Shown one piece after another: positions 35,157 through 43,570 of a DNA stretch of 64,000 bases (position 1 is its first letter; each line of letters begins with the position of its first letter). The notes under the pieces were generated by a model that was given only the letters and a program-made list of their open reading frames with translations, did no database searches and was not told the origin of the DNA. The position numbers were made by a program, and so were the translations under genes. Source of the stretch: Micromonospora sp. C95 (GTDB lineage: Bacteria; Actinomycetota; Actinomycetes; Mycobacteriales; Micromonosporaceae); NCBI RefSeq assembly GCF_018070465.1, contig NZ_JAGPXT010000020.1, forward strand, positions 48,144 through 112,143, given 5' to 3'.

Positions 35157-37391
35157 TCAGCGTCGGTGGTGCCGCCCGGTCGAGCGCAGGGAGCGGCGTG
35201 TTCCCTTCGGCGGGGTGGGTTCGTCGTCGTCGAGCGGTCGGCTGAGCCCGGCGACCCAGTCGACGTACTCCTCGTCCTGTGCCGGCAGCGGTTCGTCCTG
35301 CTCGGTCGCGGCATTCTCCGCCGACCGGGACCTGCCGCGTCGGAACAGTCCACGTCGGCCCTTCTCCGCCTCGCCGTCCGGTTGGACGTCCTCGGCCCGG
35401 GCGGCGGGCGGCTTCGTGAACGCGGCGGTGAGGTCACGGGCGGTGGCCGCCGGCTCGATGGAGACTTCCGAGGTCTCGGGGAGGGCCGCTGAGCTGCCAG
35501 GAGTCGATGGCGCGTCGGGCCCGACCGTGGCCCGGGTGAGATCGGGCAACATGAACCGCTGCCGCGGCGGTGCCTCCGGCGACATTCCCTCCGCCGATCG
35601 GCCTCCGGCATCATGCGTTGGCGTTGGCGTTGGCGTTGGCGTTGGCGTTGGCGTGGCCTGCGGCGTGGTGGGCGGCGGGTCCGCCGACGGGTTCGGGGAC
35701 CGGGGCGTGGGGGCACGGCGGGGCGTCGGAGTCCTGTCGCCGGAAGCGACCGGCGCCTCGGTCTCCACCGTGGTGGGTGCCGCCTGAGGCAGGTCGCTGC
35801 CGTCGCCCACCGGTGCCGGCTCGGTCGATGCCCCGGGCTGCCCGTCGCTCCCCGCCCCCGGCTGCTCGTCGAATTCCGAGCCGGCGGTCTCACCCGTCGG
35901 CTCGCCGTTCTGCGCCCGCTCGCCGGTGTGGCTGTCCTCGTTGGTCGACAACACCGAAGCGGCCCCGGTTCGCCGCCCGGCTTCGGCCGCTGGCTCGGCG
36001 GTGTCGGTTCGTCGCGCGGCGTCGCCCGCTGGCTCGGGAGCATCGGCTCGGCTCCCGGCGTCGTCGAGCCGTGCGGCACCGGCGTCGACCGGGCCGGTGC
36101 GGTCGGCACCGTTGCCATCGCCTGCGCTGTCGGCGGAGCGTACGCCGCCGGGCGGCTGCCCACCGACGCCGGTCCTCGCTGCGGCTGTCGTCGGTGCGGT
36201 GCCGGCGGCGGCCGGGCCGCGGGTAACCGCACCGCCGGTGGTCGGCGTGGCCGTGGCGGCGGACGGGTTGGTGTGTGCGATCGGCCAGTGCCAGTGTGGC
36301 GGTGAGCCGTCCGACGTGACGACGGCCCGGGGACCGTCGTCGGAGCGGGTTCCTGCGGTGGACCGGTCGGTCTCGGTGCCGTCGTCGACCACCACGACCG
36401 GGCGCGCCGAGGTGGCTGCCGGGTCGGCCGGTGCGCCGGCCGACCCGGGCAGCGCGGGGGTCGTCGGCAACGGTTGCAGAATTGCGGTCGGTTCGATGGC
36501 GGTGCCGCTGGTGGGCGTGGCGGCCCGGTGGGTGAGCCGGCCGGTTACCGGCCAGGGCAGCAGTGCTGCCGCGGCCGACCCGAGCGCGCCGACCACCACC
36601 GCGATCAGCGCGGCGTAGTAGGGGGTCAACTGGTACCGATCGCCGGTGTCACCGGGGCCGGCGGCCAGGTAGGCGAACGCCACCAGCACCGGTCCGGCGA
36701 TCCCACTGGGCCCGCTGACCAGTGCGGGATGGCCGCGCCACCGGGCCACCGTCGCGGTCGCCGCGCCGGCCAGCAGCGTCACCATCGGCAGGATCAGCAG
36801 CGCCAGTCGCTGCGCGGTGTCGGCGGCGAGCCAGGCCGGCTCCAGCACGCCGAGGCGTACCGGGGCCAGCGGTCCACTCGCCCCCAGCGACGGGATCACG
36901 GACAGTAACGCGAGGAACCAGACCGTCGCGGCCACCGCCGCCATGTTCCAGGCGAACGGCGGTCGGACCAGGACGGCCAGCGCGGCGCCGGCACCGACCA
37001 CCGCGCCGAGCCCGGCGCAGATGGCCACGGCCCACACCGGGTCGACCGAGACGAGTTCGGCGTTGCGGGCCGGCTGCATGCACAGCGGTGCCACCACCGT
37101 GGCACCCAGCGCGGCGCTGCCCGCGACCGCCAGTTGCCGGCCGGTGCCGGTGAGCTGCCCACCGTGGCGGGCCAGCCGCTCGGTGAGCACCGCGCCGATC
37201 ACCGCGGCGTTCGTGGCGAACCAGCCGGCCCAGACGAGCTGGGCCGGCCACTGGTTGATGCTCGCGCCGGTGAAGCTTCCGGTGAGTCGGACGATGCCGA
37301 AGCCGAAGGCGAGGCCGAGCTGACCGGCGCCGGCAAGCAGGCTGACGCCGAACGCGGTGAACAGTAGTCGGCTCGATGTCCGATGGGCCAT
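35157..37391 (-). CDS. polytopic membrane protein with a long disordered tail
   Basis: From ATG 37391 (MAHRTSSRLLFTAFGVSLLA) the product is 744 residues. The first ~300 residues contain about seven or eight hydrophobic helices with no signature I recognise. The remaining ~440 residues are Pro/Thr/Ala/Gly/Glu-rich and probably disordered and cytoplasmic. They include a run of Thr-Pro dipeptides from a six-base repeat (about 35623-35653). The end is basic and then acidic. A start nine codons upstream is possible. No pathway link to the neighbours is visible. Confidence 0.7.
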   Translation of the reverse strand: MAHRTSSRLLFTAFGVSLLAGAGQLGLAFGFGIVRLTGSFTGASINQWPAQLVWAGWFATNAAVIGAVLTERLARHGGQLTGTGRQLAVAGSAALGATVVAPLCMQPARNAELVSVDPVWAVAICAGLGAVVGAGAALAVLVRPPFAWNMAAVAATVWFLALLSVIPSLGASGPLAPVRLGVLEPAWLAADTAQRLALLILPMVTLLAGAATATVARWRGHPALVSGPSGIAGPVLVAFAYLAAGPGDTGDRYQLTPYYAALIAVVVGALGSAAAALLPWPVTGRLTHRAATPTSGTAIEPTAILQPLPTTPALPGSAGAPADPAATSARPVVVVDDGTETDRSTAGTRSDDGPRAVVTSDGSPPHWHWPIAHTNPSAATATPTTGGAVTRGPAAAGTAPTTAAARTGVGGQPPGGVRSADSAGDGNGADRTGPVDAGAARLDDAGSRADAPEPAGDAARRTDTAEPAAEAGRRTGAASVLSTNEDSHTGERAQNGEPTGETAGSEFDEQPGAGSDGQPGASTEPAPVGDGSDLPQAAPTTVETEAPVASGDRTPTPRRAPTPRSPNPSADPPPTTPQATPTPTPTPTPTPTHDAGGRSAEGMSPEAPPRQRFMLPDLTRATVGPDAPSTPGSSAALPETSEVSIEPAATARDLTAAFTKPPAARAEDVQPDGEAEKGRRGLFRRGRSRSAENAATEQDEPLPAQDEEYVDWVAGLSRPLDDDEPTPPKGTRRSLRSTGRHHRR
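35623..35653. repeat. short tandem repeat (GTTGGC)n
   Basis: About five GTTGGC units encode the Thr-Pro run in the tail of the membrane protein. Slippage would add or remove TP dipeptides without changing the frame. Confidence 0.8.
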
Positions 37392-37469
37392 GACCGGCAC
37401 GTTACGGTCCGTCGCCACCGATCGCCACCGGCACGCCGTGGACGGACGTACGACCTGCTCGCGGCGGGT

Positions 37470-37799
37470 CTACTTGAGCTCGACCAGCCGGGCCAGGTAT
37501 GTCGTGTCGCCGACGTTTGTGAGCATGTGCACCGCCCCCGGATCGCGATAGACCACCCCACCGGTCGGCTCGTCCGCGTCGATCTTGACACCGTCGACCG
37601 TCTGCACGACGTTCTTCGCGCCCTGGACGGCCACCACCAGATAGGGGTGGTCGTGCCGGTGCAGCGGCTGGCGCTCACCGGGCTCCAGCCGAATGTGCCA
37701 GACCCGTACCCGGTCGTTCTCGAAGACGATCTCCTGCCCCACCGGGCCGAGCACGGGTGCGGAGCCGGGCGTGACAGCGTCCGCTGGCGTTTCGGTCAT
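37470..37799 (-). CDS. small cupin-domain protein
   Basis: The 109-residue protein is a single cupin barrel: WHIRLEPGERQPLHRHDHPYLVVAVQG holds the His-rich first motif, and DPGAVHMLTNVG supplies the second. A metal site (HRHDH plus the later His) is likely. ATG 37799 overlaps the stop of the luciferase-like gene, so the two are coupled. The catalytic role is unknown; a small dioxygenase or sensor is possible. Confidence 0.8.
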   Translation of the reverse strand: MTETPADAVTPGSAPVLGPVGQEIVFENDRVRVWHIRLEPGERQPLHRHDHPYLVVAVQGAKNVVQTVDGVKIDADEPTGGVVYRDPGAVHMLTNVGDTTYLARLVELK

Positions 37800-38752
37800 C
37801 GGGTTCCGTCCACGTGGGGGAGCACCTCGGCGGCGATCAGCTCCAGGTGCTCCAGGTCGGTGAGGTCGATCAGGCGTAGATGCACCCGGGTGGCGCCGAT
37901 CGCCGCGAACTCGCCGATCCGGTCGACCAGTTGCTGCGGTGAGCCGACCACCGGGTCCTCCGGCGGTAGGGCGCTCTTGACGTGCAGCGGCGCCGCTCTC
38001 CGTCGGGCCTCGCTGTCGGTACGCCCGATCGCCACCACGATGCCGGCGGAGAGCGTCAACGGCCGACGCCCGCTGCCGGCGCGGTCGACCCGCTGACTCG
38101 CCTCCTGGACCCGCTCGTACGCCTCGCGGGCCTGTTCGACGCTGGTGAAGGGAACGTTGAACTCGTCGGCGTACCGGGCGGCCAGCTCCGGGGTGCGCTT
38201 GGGACCGCGCCCTCCGACGATCACCGGCGGGCCCGGAATCTGCACCGGTTTGGGCAGCGCCGGCGAATCAGTGAGCCGGTAGTGGTCCCCGACGTAGCTG
38301 AACGTCCCGCCGGACGGGGTGCGCCACAGCCCGGTGATCACTTCGAGCTGTTCGGCGAGCCGGTCGAATCGTTCGCTGGTGCCGGGGAACGGGATGCCGT
38401 ACGAGATGTGCTCCCGGGCGTACCAGCCGGTGCCGATGCCCAGCTCGACCCGACCGCCGCTCATCTGGTCGACCTGCGCCACCATCACCGCGAGCGGGCC
38501 GGGCAGCCGGAACGTCGCCGAGGTGACCAGGGTGCCCAGCCGGATCCGGCTGGTTTCCCGAGCGAGCGCCGCCAGGGTCAGCCAGGCGTCGGTCGGGCCG
38601 GGTAGGGCCGGTTCGTCGCCCATGGCCTGGTAGTGGTCGGCGCGGAGGAAGGCGTCGAAGCCGCCCTGTTCGGCGAGCCGGGCGAAGCGGAGCTGGTCGT
38701 CGTAGGTGGCACCCCGGTGCGGCTCGGTGAAGACAGCCACCCGCATGTTCAT
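37796..38752 (-). CDS. luciferase-like (LLM-class) oxidoreductase, probably F420-dependent
   Basis: The 318-residue protein has the bacterial luciferase TIM-barrel fold: FAEPHRG-like N-terminus (VAVFTEPHRGATYDDQLRFA), DAWLTLAALARETSRIRLGT (~residue 57), GRVELGIGTGWYAREHISYG (~98) and PVIVGGRGPKRTPELAARYA. It most resembles actinobacterial F420-type members; an FMNH2 monooxygenase is the alternative. Its ATG overlaps the stop of the ABC ATPase gene and its stop overlaps the cupin start, so three genes are coupled. The substrate may be what the adjacent transporter imports. Confidence 0.85.
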   Translation of the reverse strand: MNMRVAVFTEPHRGATYDDQLRFARLAEQGGFDAFLRADHYQAMGDEPALPGPTDAWLTLAALARETSRIRLGTLVTSATFRLPGPLAVMVAQVDQMSGGRVELGIGTGWYAREHISYGIPFPGTSERFDRLAEQLEVITGLWRTPSGGTFSYVGDHYRLTDSPALPKPVQIPGPPVIVGGRGPKRTPELAARYADEFNVPFTSVEQAREAYERVQEASQRVDRAGSGRRPLTLSAGIVVAIGRTDSEARRRAAPLHVKSALPPEDPVVGSPQQLVDRIGEFAAIGATRVHLRLIDLTDLEHLELIAAEVLPHVDGTR

Positions 38753-39534
38753 CGTCCCTCCGTACCGGCTGCTGCCGGCTGGTCGCGTTCCATCAGCAGT
38801 TCGTGCAGGTCGGCACTGACCCGGGCGACGTCGGCCAGGTGGGCGTTGCGACCCAGCGTGCGCGGACGCGGAATGGTCACGTCGACGACCTTGCGGACCC
38901 GGCCGGGGCGTGGGCTGAGCACCACCACCCGATCGGCGAGGAGCACCGCCTCGTCGATGGAGTGGGTGACGAAGACGACGGTCGCGCCGTTGCGCATGTG
39001 GACCCGCTGGAGTTCGCCGGCGAGTTCCTCGCGGGTGAGCGCGTCGAGCGCGGAGAAGGGCTCGTCCATCAGCATGACCCGGGGGTCGCCGATCAGCGAC
39101 CGGCACAGCGCGACCCGTTGCTGCATGCCACCGGAGAGTTCGTGCGGCAGTCGCTTCTCGAAGCCGGACAGCCCGGCCACGTCGAGCAGGTCCCGGGCCC
39201 GGTCGCGGTGCGCGGCCCGCTTCCAGCCGAAGACCTCCACCGGCAGCAGGACGTTGTCCAACACGCTGCGCCAGGGCAGCAGGGCCGGCCGCTGGAACAG
39301 CATGGCGATGTCCCGGCGCGGTCCGGTGACCGGCTTGCCGTCCACGGTGACCTCGCCGGAGGTGACCGGGATCAGACCGGAGATCAGCCGCAGCAGAGTG
39401 GACTTGCCGCATCCGGAGCGGCCGAGTACCGCGACGAACTCACCCTCGGCGACGTCGAGGTCGATGCCCCGCAACGCCTCGACCCGGCCGGCGCGGCCGT
39501 CGAAGGTGCGCGACACCTCGGAGAGTCGGATCAT
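38749..39534 (-). CDS. ABC transporter ATP-binding protein, nitrate/sulfonate/taurine type
   Basis: From ATG 39534 the product is 261 residues. Walker A is GRSGCGKST, the signature is LSGGMQQRVALCRSL and Walker B is VMLMDEPFSALD, with switch His in VTHSIDEAV. PALLPWRSVLDNVLLP is typical of the SsuB/TauB/ThiZ class. It is transcribed away from its presumed lipoprotein and permease partners (39803-41788). Confidence 0.9.
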   Translation of the reverse strand: MIRLSEVSRTFDGRAGRVEALRGIDLDVAEGEFVAVLGRSGCGKSTLLRLISGLIPVTSGEVTVDGKPVTGPRRDIAMLFQRPALLPWRSVLDNVLLPVEVFGWKRAAHRDRARDLLDVAGLSGFEKRLPHELSGGMQQRVALCRSLIGDPRVMLMDEPFSALDALTREELAGELQRVHMRNGATVVFVTHSIDEAVLLADRVVVLSPRPGRVRKVVDVTIPRPRTLGRNAHLADVARVSADLHELLMERDQPAAAGTEGR

Positions 39535-39802
39535 CGCCGACGGGCCTCCCCCTGAGTGGAAAGTCAGGAACTGGCAAAGGCTATCGGCCTCGGTCCCGTA
39601 TCGCACCGTCCGGGGTGGACATCACTTTGTATCCGTTCCGCAACCCGGTACGCCTGGCGTCGCAAAGGTGGGGTTCTCGTACGCTGTGCCCGCGAGAGTC
39701 CCCCTCGATACGCGGTGTCGGCTTCCATCCGGCTGCCGGTGCCGCACCGACAACTCCCTTCCGGCGGCCCGACGCCCCGGTTGGAAAGGACAAGGTGCAC
39801 TG

Positions 39803-40828
39803 ATGAGAAGGCTGACCCGTACGGTCGCCGCGGCCACGATGGCCACCGCGCTCGCCCTGGTCTCCGCGTGCAGCAGCGGCTCGGACGACGCAGACGGCAA
39901 CGACGTCGGCTCGTCCCTGGAGCAGGTGACGTACCTCACCTCGTTCGGCAACTTCGGGCGCGACGCCTACGCCTGGGTGGCCAAGGAGAAGGGCTACTTC
40001 AAGGACGCCGGCTTCGACGTCGAGATCAAGCCGGGGCAGGGCACCGGCTCCGTGATCCAGACGGTCGTCGGCGGTCAGGCGCATTTCGGCCCGATCGACC
40101 TGACCGGTGGGCTGCTCCAGCTCGGCAACGGTGACGCCAAGGACTTCGTCGCGGTGGCCGCGATCCAGCAGCGCACCATGGCGGCCATCGCCACCGTCGA
40201 CGGCACGGGCATCACCACCCCGAAGGACCTGGAGGGCAAGACTCTCGCCGACACCCCCGGCTCGGTGGTCCGCAACCTCTTCCCGACGTACGCCCGGATG
40301 GCCGGCATCGACTACACCAAGGTGAAGTGGGTCAACGGCGAGGCGCAGACCCTGATGGGCACGCTGGCCTCCGGTTCCGTCGACGGCATCGGCCAGTTCG
40401 TGGTCGGCCAGCCGACCATCGAGGCGGTGACCAAGAAGAAGGCCGTGCTGCTGCCGTACAGCAACGTGATGCAGGACCTCTACGGCAACGTGCTGATCAC
40501 CTCGAAGCAGTACGCCACCGAGAAGCCCGAGCAGGTCAAGAAGTTCACCGAGGCGCTACTCAAGGGCCTGGAGTACGCCCTGGCGAACCCGCAGGAAGCG
40601 GCCGAGATCCTGGCCAAGAACGCCGAGGCGGTCGTTCCCGCCGCAGCCGCCGCCGAGCTGCAGTTGATGGCCGGATACGTCCGCTCCAGCAACTCCGGCA
40701 CCGCGCTGGGCACGCTGGACAGCGGCCGGGTCGCCAAGAGCATCGCGATCCTGCGTGGCGCCGGCGCCCTGAAGTCGGATCTCACCCCCGACCAGATCAT
40801 CGACTTCAACCTGGCGCCGAAGGCCTGA
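39803..40828 (+). CDS. ABC transporter substrate-binding lipoprotein, NMT1/SsuA-like
   Basis: ATG 39803 (341 residues) follows GGAAAGGA. The signal peptide ends in a lipobox, ALVSACSS, with the lipid-modified Cys at about residue 25. The mature part resembles the NMT1/THI5-like and SsuA families: YVAKEKGYFKDAGFDVEI-type N-lobe, DLEGKTLADTPGSVVRNLF and IGQFVVGQPT. Such proteins bind thiamine pyrimidine precursors, sulfonates, nitrate or riboflavin. The nearby thi operon hints at a pyrimidine and the monooxygenase at a sulfonate. No TPP aptamer precedes it. Confidence 0.87.
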   Translation: MRRLTRTVAAATMATALALVSACSSGSDDADGNDVGSSLEQVTYLTSFGNFGRDAYAWVAKEKGYFKDAGFDVEIKPGQGTGSVIQTVVGGQAHFGPIDLTGGLLQLGNGDAKDFVAVAAIQQRTMAAIATVDGTGITTPKDLEGKTLADTPGSVVRNLFPTYARMAGIDYTKVKWVNGEAQTLMGTLASGSVDGIGQFVVGQPTIEAVTKKKAVLLPYSNVMQDLYGNVLITSKQYATEKPEQVKKFTEALLKGLEYALANPQEAAEILAKNAEAVVPAAAAAELQLMAGYVRSSNSGTALGTLDSGRVAKSIAILRGAGALKSDLTPDQIIDFNLAPKA

Positions 40829-40846
40829 GGCCGTTCGGTACCGCAC

Positions 40847-40885
40847 GGAGTACGCCGCACCGCGTTCGCCGGTGCGGCGTACTCC
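40847..40885 (+). terminator. hairpin between lipoprotein and permease genes
   Basis: A perfect 16-bp stem (40847-40862 with 40870-40885) and a 7-nt loop lie in the 99-base spacer. Such a partial terminator or stabilising 3' hairpin would favour expression of the binding protein over the permease, a common arrangement in ABC operons. Confidence 0.7.
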
Positions 40886-40927
40886 ACTCCCCGCCCGTGA
40901 CGATTCGCCGAACCGCAGGAGGATCCG

Positions 40928-41788
40928 ATGACCGACGTCCGTCCACGGCAGCCGGAGGCGACGCTCGCGCCCGAGCAGTCCCCGGCCGCACCGCGTGGTC
41001 GACGCCTGCGAGCCGGTGGTCTGCGCTCGGGCACGACGGCCGCGCTGCTACCGGCCGCCGGGCTGCTGGTCGCGCTCGGCCTCTGGTGGCTGGTGGCCCG
41101 GCTGGAGCTGATCCATCCGGCCGCCCTGCCGCCGCCCGGTGACGTGCTCGCGGCGTTCGCCGACCGGCCGGCCCGGCTGCTGGAGCACACCGCCGCCACC
41201 ACCGGCGAGATCCTGCTCGGCTTCGCGCTCTCCGCGGTGGCCGGGGTGCTGATCGGCCTGGCGCTGGCGGCCTCCCGGACGGTCGAGCGGATGTTCACCC
41301 CGCTGCTGGTCGCGGTCAACGCCGTGCCGAAGATCACCCTGGGCCCGCTGCTGGTGGTGGCGCTCGGCTGGGGTCAGAAGCCGATCCTCACCATGGTCTT
41401 CCTGCTCTGCTTCTTCCCGATCGTGTTGTCCACCGCGACCGGGCTGACCACCACTCCGGCCGAACTCGCCGAACTGGTGCGGTCCTGGAACGCCTCCCGT
41501 TGGCAGGCGTTCCGCAAGGTCCGCTTCCCCGCCGCGCTTCCGCAGATCTTCGTCGGCCTCAAGGTCGCCATGCCGCTCGCCGCGATCGGTGCCGTGATCG
41601 GTGAGTTCCAGGCCGGTGAGGGCGGCCTCGGCTACGTGATCCAGCAGTACGCCGGCATCGGCGACACCGCGACCGCGTGGGCCGCCATCATCCTGGTCGC
41701 CCTGGTCAGCATCGTGCTCTACGCCGCGCTGGTGCTCGTCGAGCGGCGCAGCCTGCCCTGGCTGCGGGAGACCACCTCCAGCCGCTGA
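40928..41788 (+). CDS. ABC transporter permease, nitrate/sulfonate/taurine type
   Basis: The 286-residue protein has an Arg-rich cytoplasmic N-terminus (~35 residues) and about six membrane helices. The EAA-type loop is AELVRSWNASRWQAFRKVRF...ALPQIFVGLKVA, as in SsuC/TauC/ThiX permeases. AGGAGGAT precedes ATG 40928. It pairs with the lipoprotein upstream and the divergent ATPase. Confidence 0.9.
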   Translation: MTDVRPRQPEATLAPEQSPAAPRGRRLRAGGLRSGTTAALLPAAGLLVALGLWWLVARLELIHPAALPPPGDVLAAFADRPARLLEHTAATTGEILLGFALSAVAGVLIGLALAASRTVERMFTPLLVAVNAVPKITLGPLLVVALGWGQKPILTMVFLLCFFPIVLSTATGLTTTPAELAELVRSWNASRWQAFRKVRFPAALPQIFVGLKVAMPLAAIGAVIGEFQAGEGGLGYVIQQYAGIGDTATAWAAIILVALVSIVLYAALVLVERRSLPWLRETTSSR

Positions 41789-41850
41789 CCACACCAGCCA
41801 CCCAAGAGATCACACCCAACGATGACGGTCAGTCGTCCCCCCGTTCGCAG

Positions 41851-41920
41851 GTGTGGCCGCACCGCGACCGGCGGAGGGATCAAGCCTGACCGCCCGGAGC
41901 CGGTCGCGGTGCGGCCACAC
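41851..41920. repeat. long perfect hairpin with conserved loop, copy B
   Basis: A perfect 21-bp inverted repeat (41851-41871 with 41900-41920) encloses a 28-nt loop containing GGGATCAAGCCTGACCGC, the same loop sequence as at 32480-32505. The arms share no sequence with those of copy A. It lies in the 155-base gap between two convergent genes, where it could be a bidirectional terminator. Confidence 0.9.
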
Positions 41921-41943
41921 CCACCGCAGCCGGCGACGACCGA

Positions 41944-43125
41944 TCAGCCGGCCAGACGCCACCGGCCGTTGCGGGCGATCAGGGTCGTCAGCGCCTGCGG
42001 CATCAGCCCGGAGTGGTTGTCCGGCGTCATCCGGATCGGACCGGTCAGGCCGTCCAGCTGGGACGTCTCCAGCACGTCGCGGAGGCGGTCCCGGTCGACC
42101 TCGCCGACGGGGCCGCCGGCCCGCAGCTCCGCGTCGGCGATGAGCTGGATCGCGTCTGCGGCGAACGAGGCGGAGCCGTGGTAGCCGCCGTACCGGGCGG
42201 TGTAGTCCTGGAACCATTGACGGCGGGCGGCCTTCGCGGGGGTGGTGGCGATGACGTCGTCGATCACCATCGTCTGGGTGAAGACCAGGGTGGCCCGTTC
42301 GGCCGACCGGGCGGCCGAGCCGAGGAAGAGGTCGCCGGCGGCCGAGGCGTCGAGGAACAGGGCACCTGTGTAGTCGGCCCGCTCCACCGCGCTGGCGGCG
42401 AGCATCGCCTGTTCCGGCGGGGTCCAGATGACCAGGGCGTCGGGATCGGCCCCGGTCAGTCTGCCGGCCTGCCCGTCCAGTTCCGTGTCGGTGCCACGGA
42501 CGGACGCCTCGGCCAGCACCCGGATGTCGACCTTGTCGAACTCGCGGCGCAGCGCGGCGGCGCCCTCCTGGCCGTAGGCGTCGTCGCTGCGCAGGAGCCC
42601 GACCGTGTCGATGTTGCGGCGGCGCAGTTCGACGGTGAGGGCCGCGGCGTTGTCGGCGGCGTTCGGGGCCAGTTTGAACATGTAGCGGCGTTCCGCGACG
42701 GGGTTCACCACGGCGCCGGCCGCAGCGAGTGCCACGGTCGGGATCCGGTTCTCATCGACCGTGCGCACCGCACCGACTGCGCATTCGTTGCAGCCGCCCA
42801 TGATGATGGCGGTCACTCGCTTATCGTTGCTGAAGTCGACGATGTTCCGCAGTGACTCACTGGCGTCGGAGCGGTTGTCCTTGAACAATAGTTCGACCGT
42901 ACGGCCGTTGAGTGCGCCCGAGGCGTTCAACTGATCGCGCTTCAGTTCCAGGGCCTGCCGGTACGCCTTGCCGACCCCGGCCGAGGCACCGGAGAGTTCC
43001 AGGTCGGCAGCGATCACGATCGGGCTCGTGTCCTGCTCGTCCCCGCCGAACTGGCAGCCTGCGAGGGTGGTGGCGAGCAGGGTCGACACGAGCGCCGTGG
43101 CGGTCGCGGAGCGGAAGGGGGTCAA
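41944..43125 (-). CDS. orphan amino-acid-type ABC substrate-binding lipoprotein
   Basis: AGGAGG precedes TTG 43125, giving 393 residues that start TPFRSATATALVSTLLATTLAGC. The lipobox Cys is at about residue 24. The mature protein is a type-I periplasmic-binding fold of the LivJ/Peripla_BP_6 kind (SGASAGVGKAYRQALELKRD, LLFKDNRSDASESLRNIVDF, VGLLRSDDAYGQEGAAALRR). No permease or ATPase of that class is adjacent, so it is an orphan. It is divergent from the conservon and could act as a ligand receptor for it. Confidence 0.83.
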   Translation of the reverse strand: MTPFRSATATALVSTLLATTLAGCQFGGDEQDTSPIVIAADLELSGASAGVGKAYRQALELKRDQLNASGALNGRTVELLFKDNRSDASESLRNIVDFSNDKRVTAIIMGGCNECAVGAVRTVDENRIPTVALAAAGAVVNPVAERRYMFKLAPNAADNAAALTVELRRRNIDTVGLLRSDDAYGQEGAAALRREFDKVDIRVLAEASVRGTDTELDGQAGRLTGADPDALVIWTPPEQAMLAASAVERADYTGALFLDASAAGDLFLGSAARSAERATLVFTQTMVIDDVIATTPAKAARRQWFQDYTARYGGYHGSASFAADAIQLIADAELRAGGPVGEVDRDRLRDVLETSQLDGLTGPIRMTPDNHSGLMPQALTTLIARNGRWRLAG

Positions 43126-43570
43126 CTGGGTCCTCCTGATGCGGCACGGGCGGGGCCCGGTCACCGGCGGCTCGTCCGTCCACTGTGGATAATGAGACGG
43201 CCCTGCCGTACCGTGTGTGCGAAGCCTGCAAAACCTTGCCAATGCCGGGCGCTGCGGTCAAGCGGGTCAGCGAGAACGTTTCGGGACACCGATCCCACAT
43301 GTTGGTGTAACCAAATGTTTTCAAATGCTCACTGTGGCGACACGTGTGGCCACTCTGGAGTTACATGCCCTGTTCAGGGGCGCTGTGGAAATGTAGGTAT
43401 TAGTTGACCGGATCACGGGTTGCGTGCCGTCCGACCGTTTCCTGCCCTCCTGCGGCTTCCCAAACACGATCTCGTCTGATGAAATCGCGGCCGTGCCGCG
43501 CGTGGCGCCGGCTGTCGCTCGGCGCCCGGGTCGGCGGTTCTGGCGGGAAGAAAACGACGGAGGCGATGTC
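43126..43570. other. 445-base divergent regulatory gap
   Basis: No gene is supported here, and the region is noticeably less GC-rich than its flanks. It contains TTGGT-GTA-ACCAA (43302-43314) and a near-perfect 20-bp dyad at 43334-43353 centred on ACACGTGT. AACGTTTCGG (43275-43284) also occurs within the motif upstream of the first ThuA gene. An in-frame extension of the kinase to 43424 is possible but not family-like. Confidence 0.5.
43334..43353. promoter_or_regulatory. ACACGTGT-centred dyad
   Basis: GTGGC, G/C-mismatched pair, ACACGTGT core and GGCCAC make a 20-base dyad with a single mismatched pair. It lies about midway between the divergent genes and may be an operator. The regulator is unknown. 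Confidence 0.35.

Noticed and set aside
36000..36230. Arg-rich plus-strand frames opposite the proline-rich tail
   Set aside because: They arise from the reverse complement of Pro/Thr/Ala codons and show no start context or motif.
39535..39802. Possible TPP riboswitch before the NMT1/SsuA-like lipoprotein gene
   Set aside because: No CTGAGA or ACCTGATC core is present in the 268-base divergent gap, so a thiamine switch is not supported.
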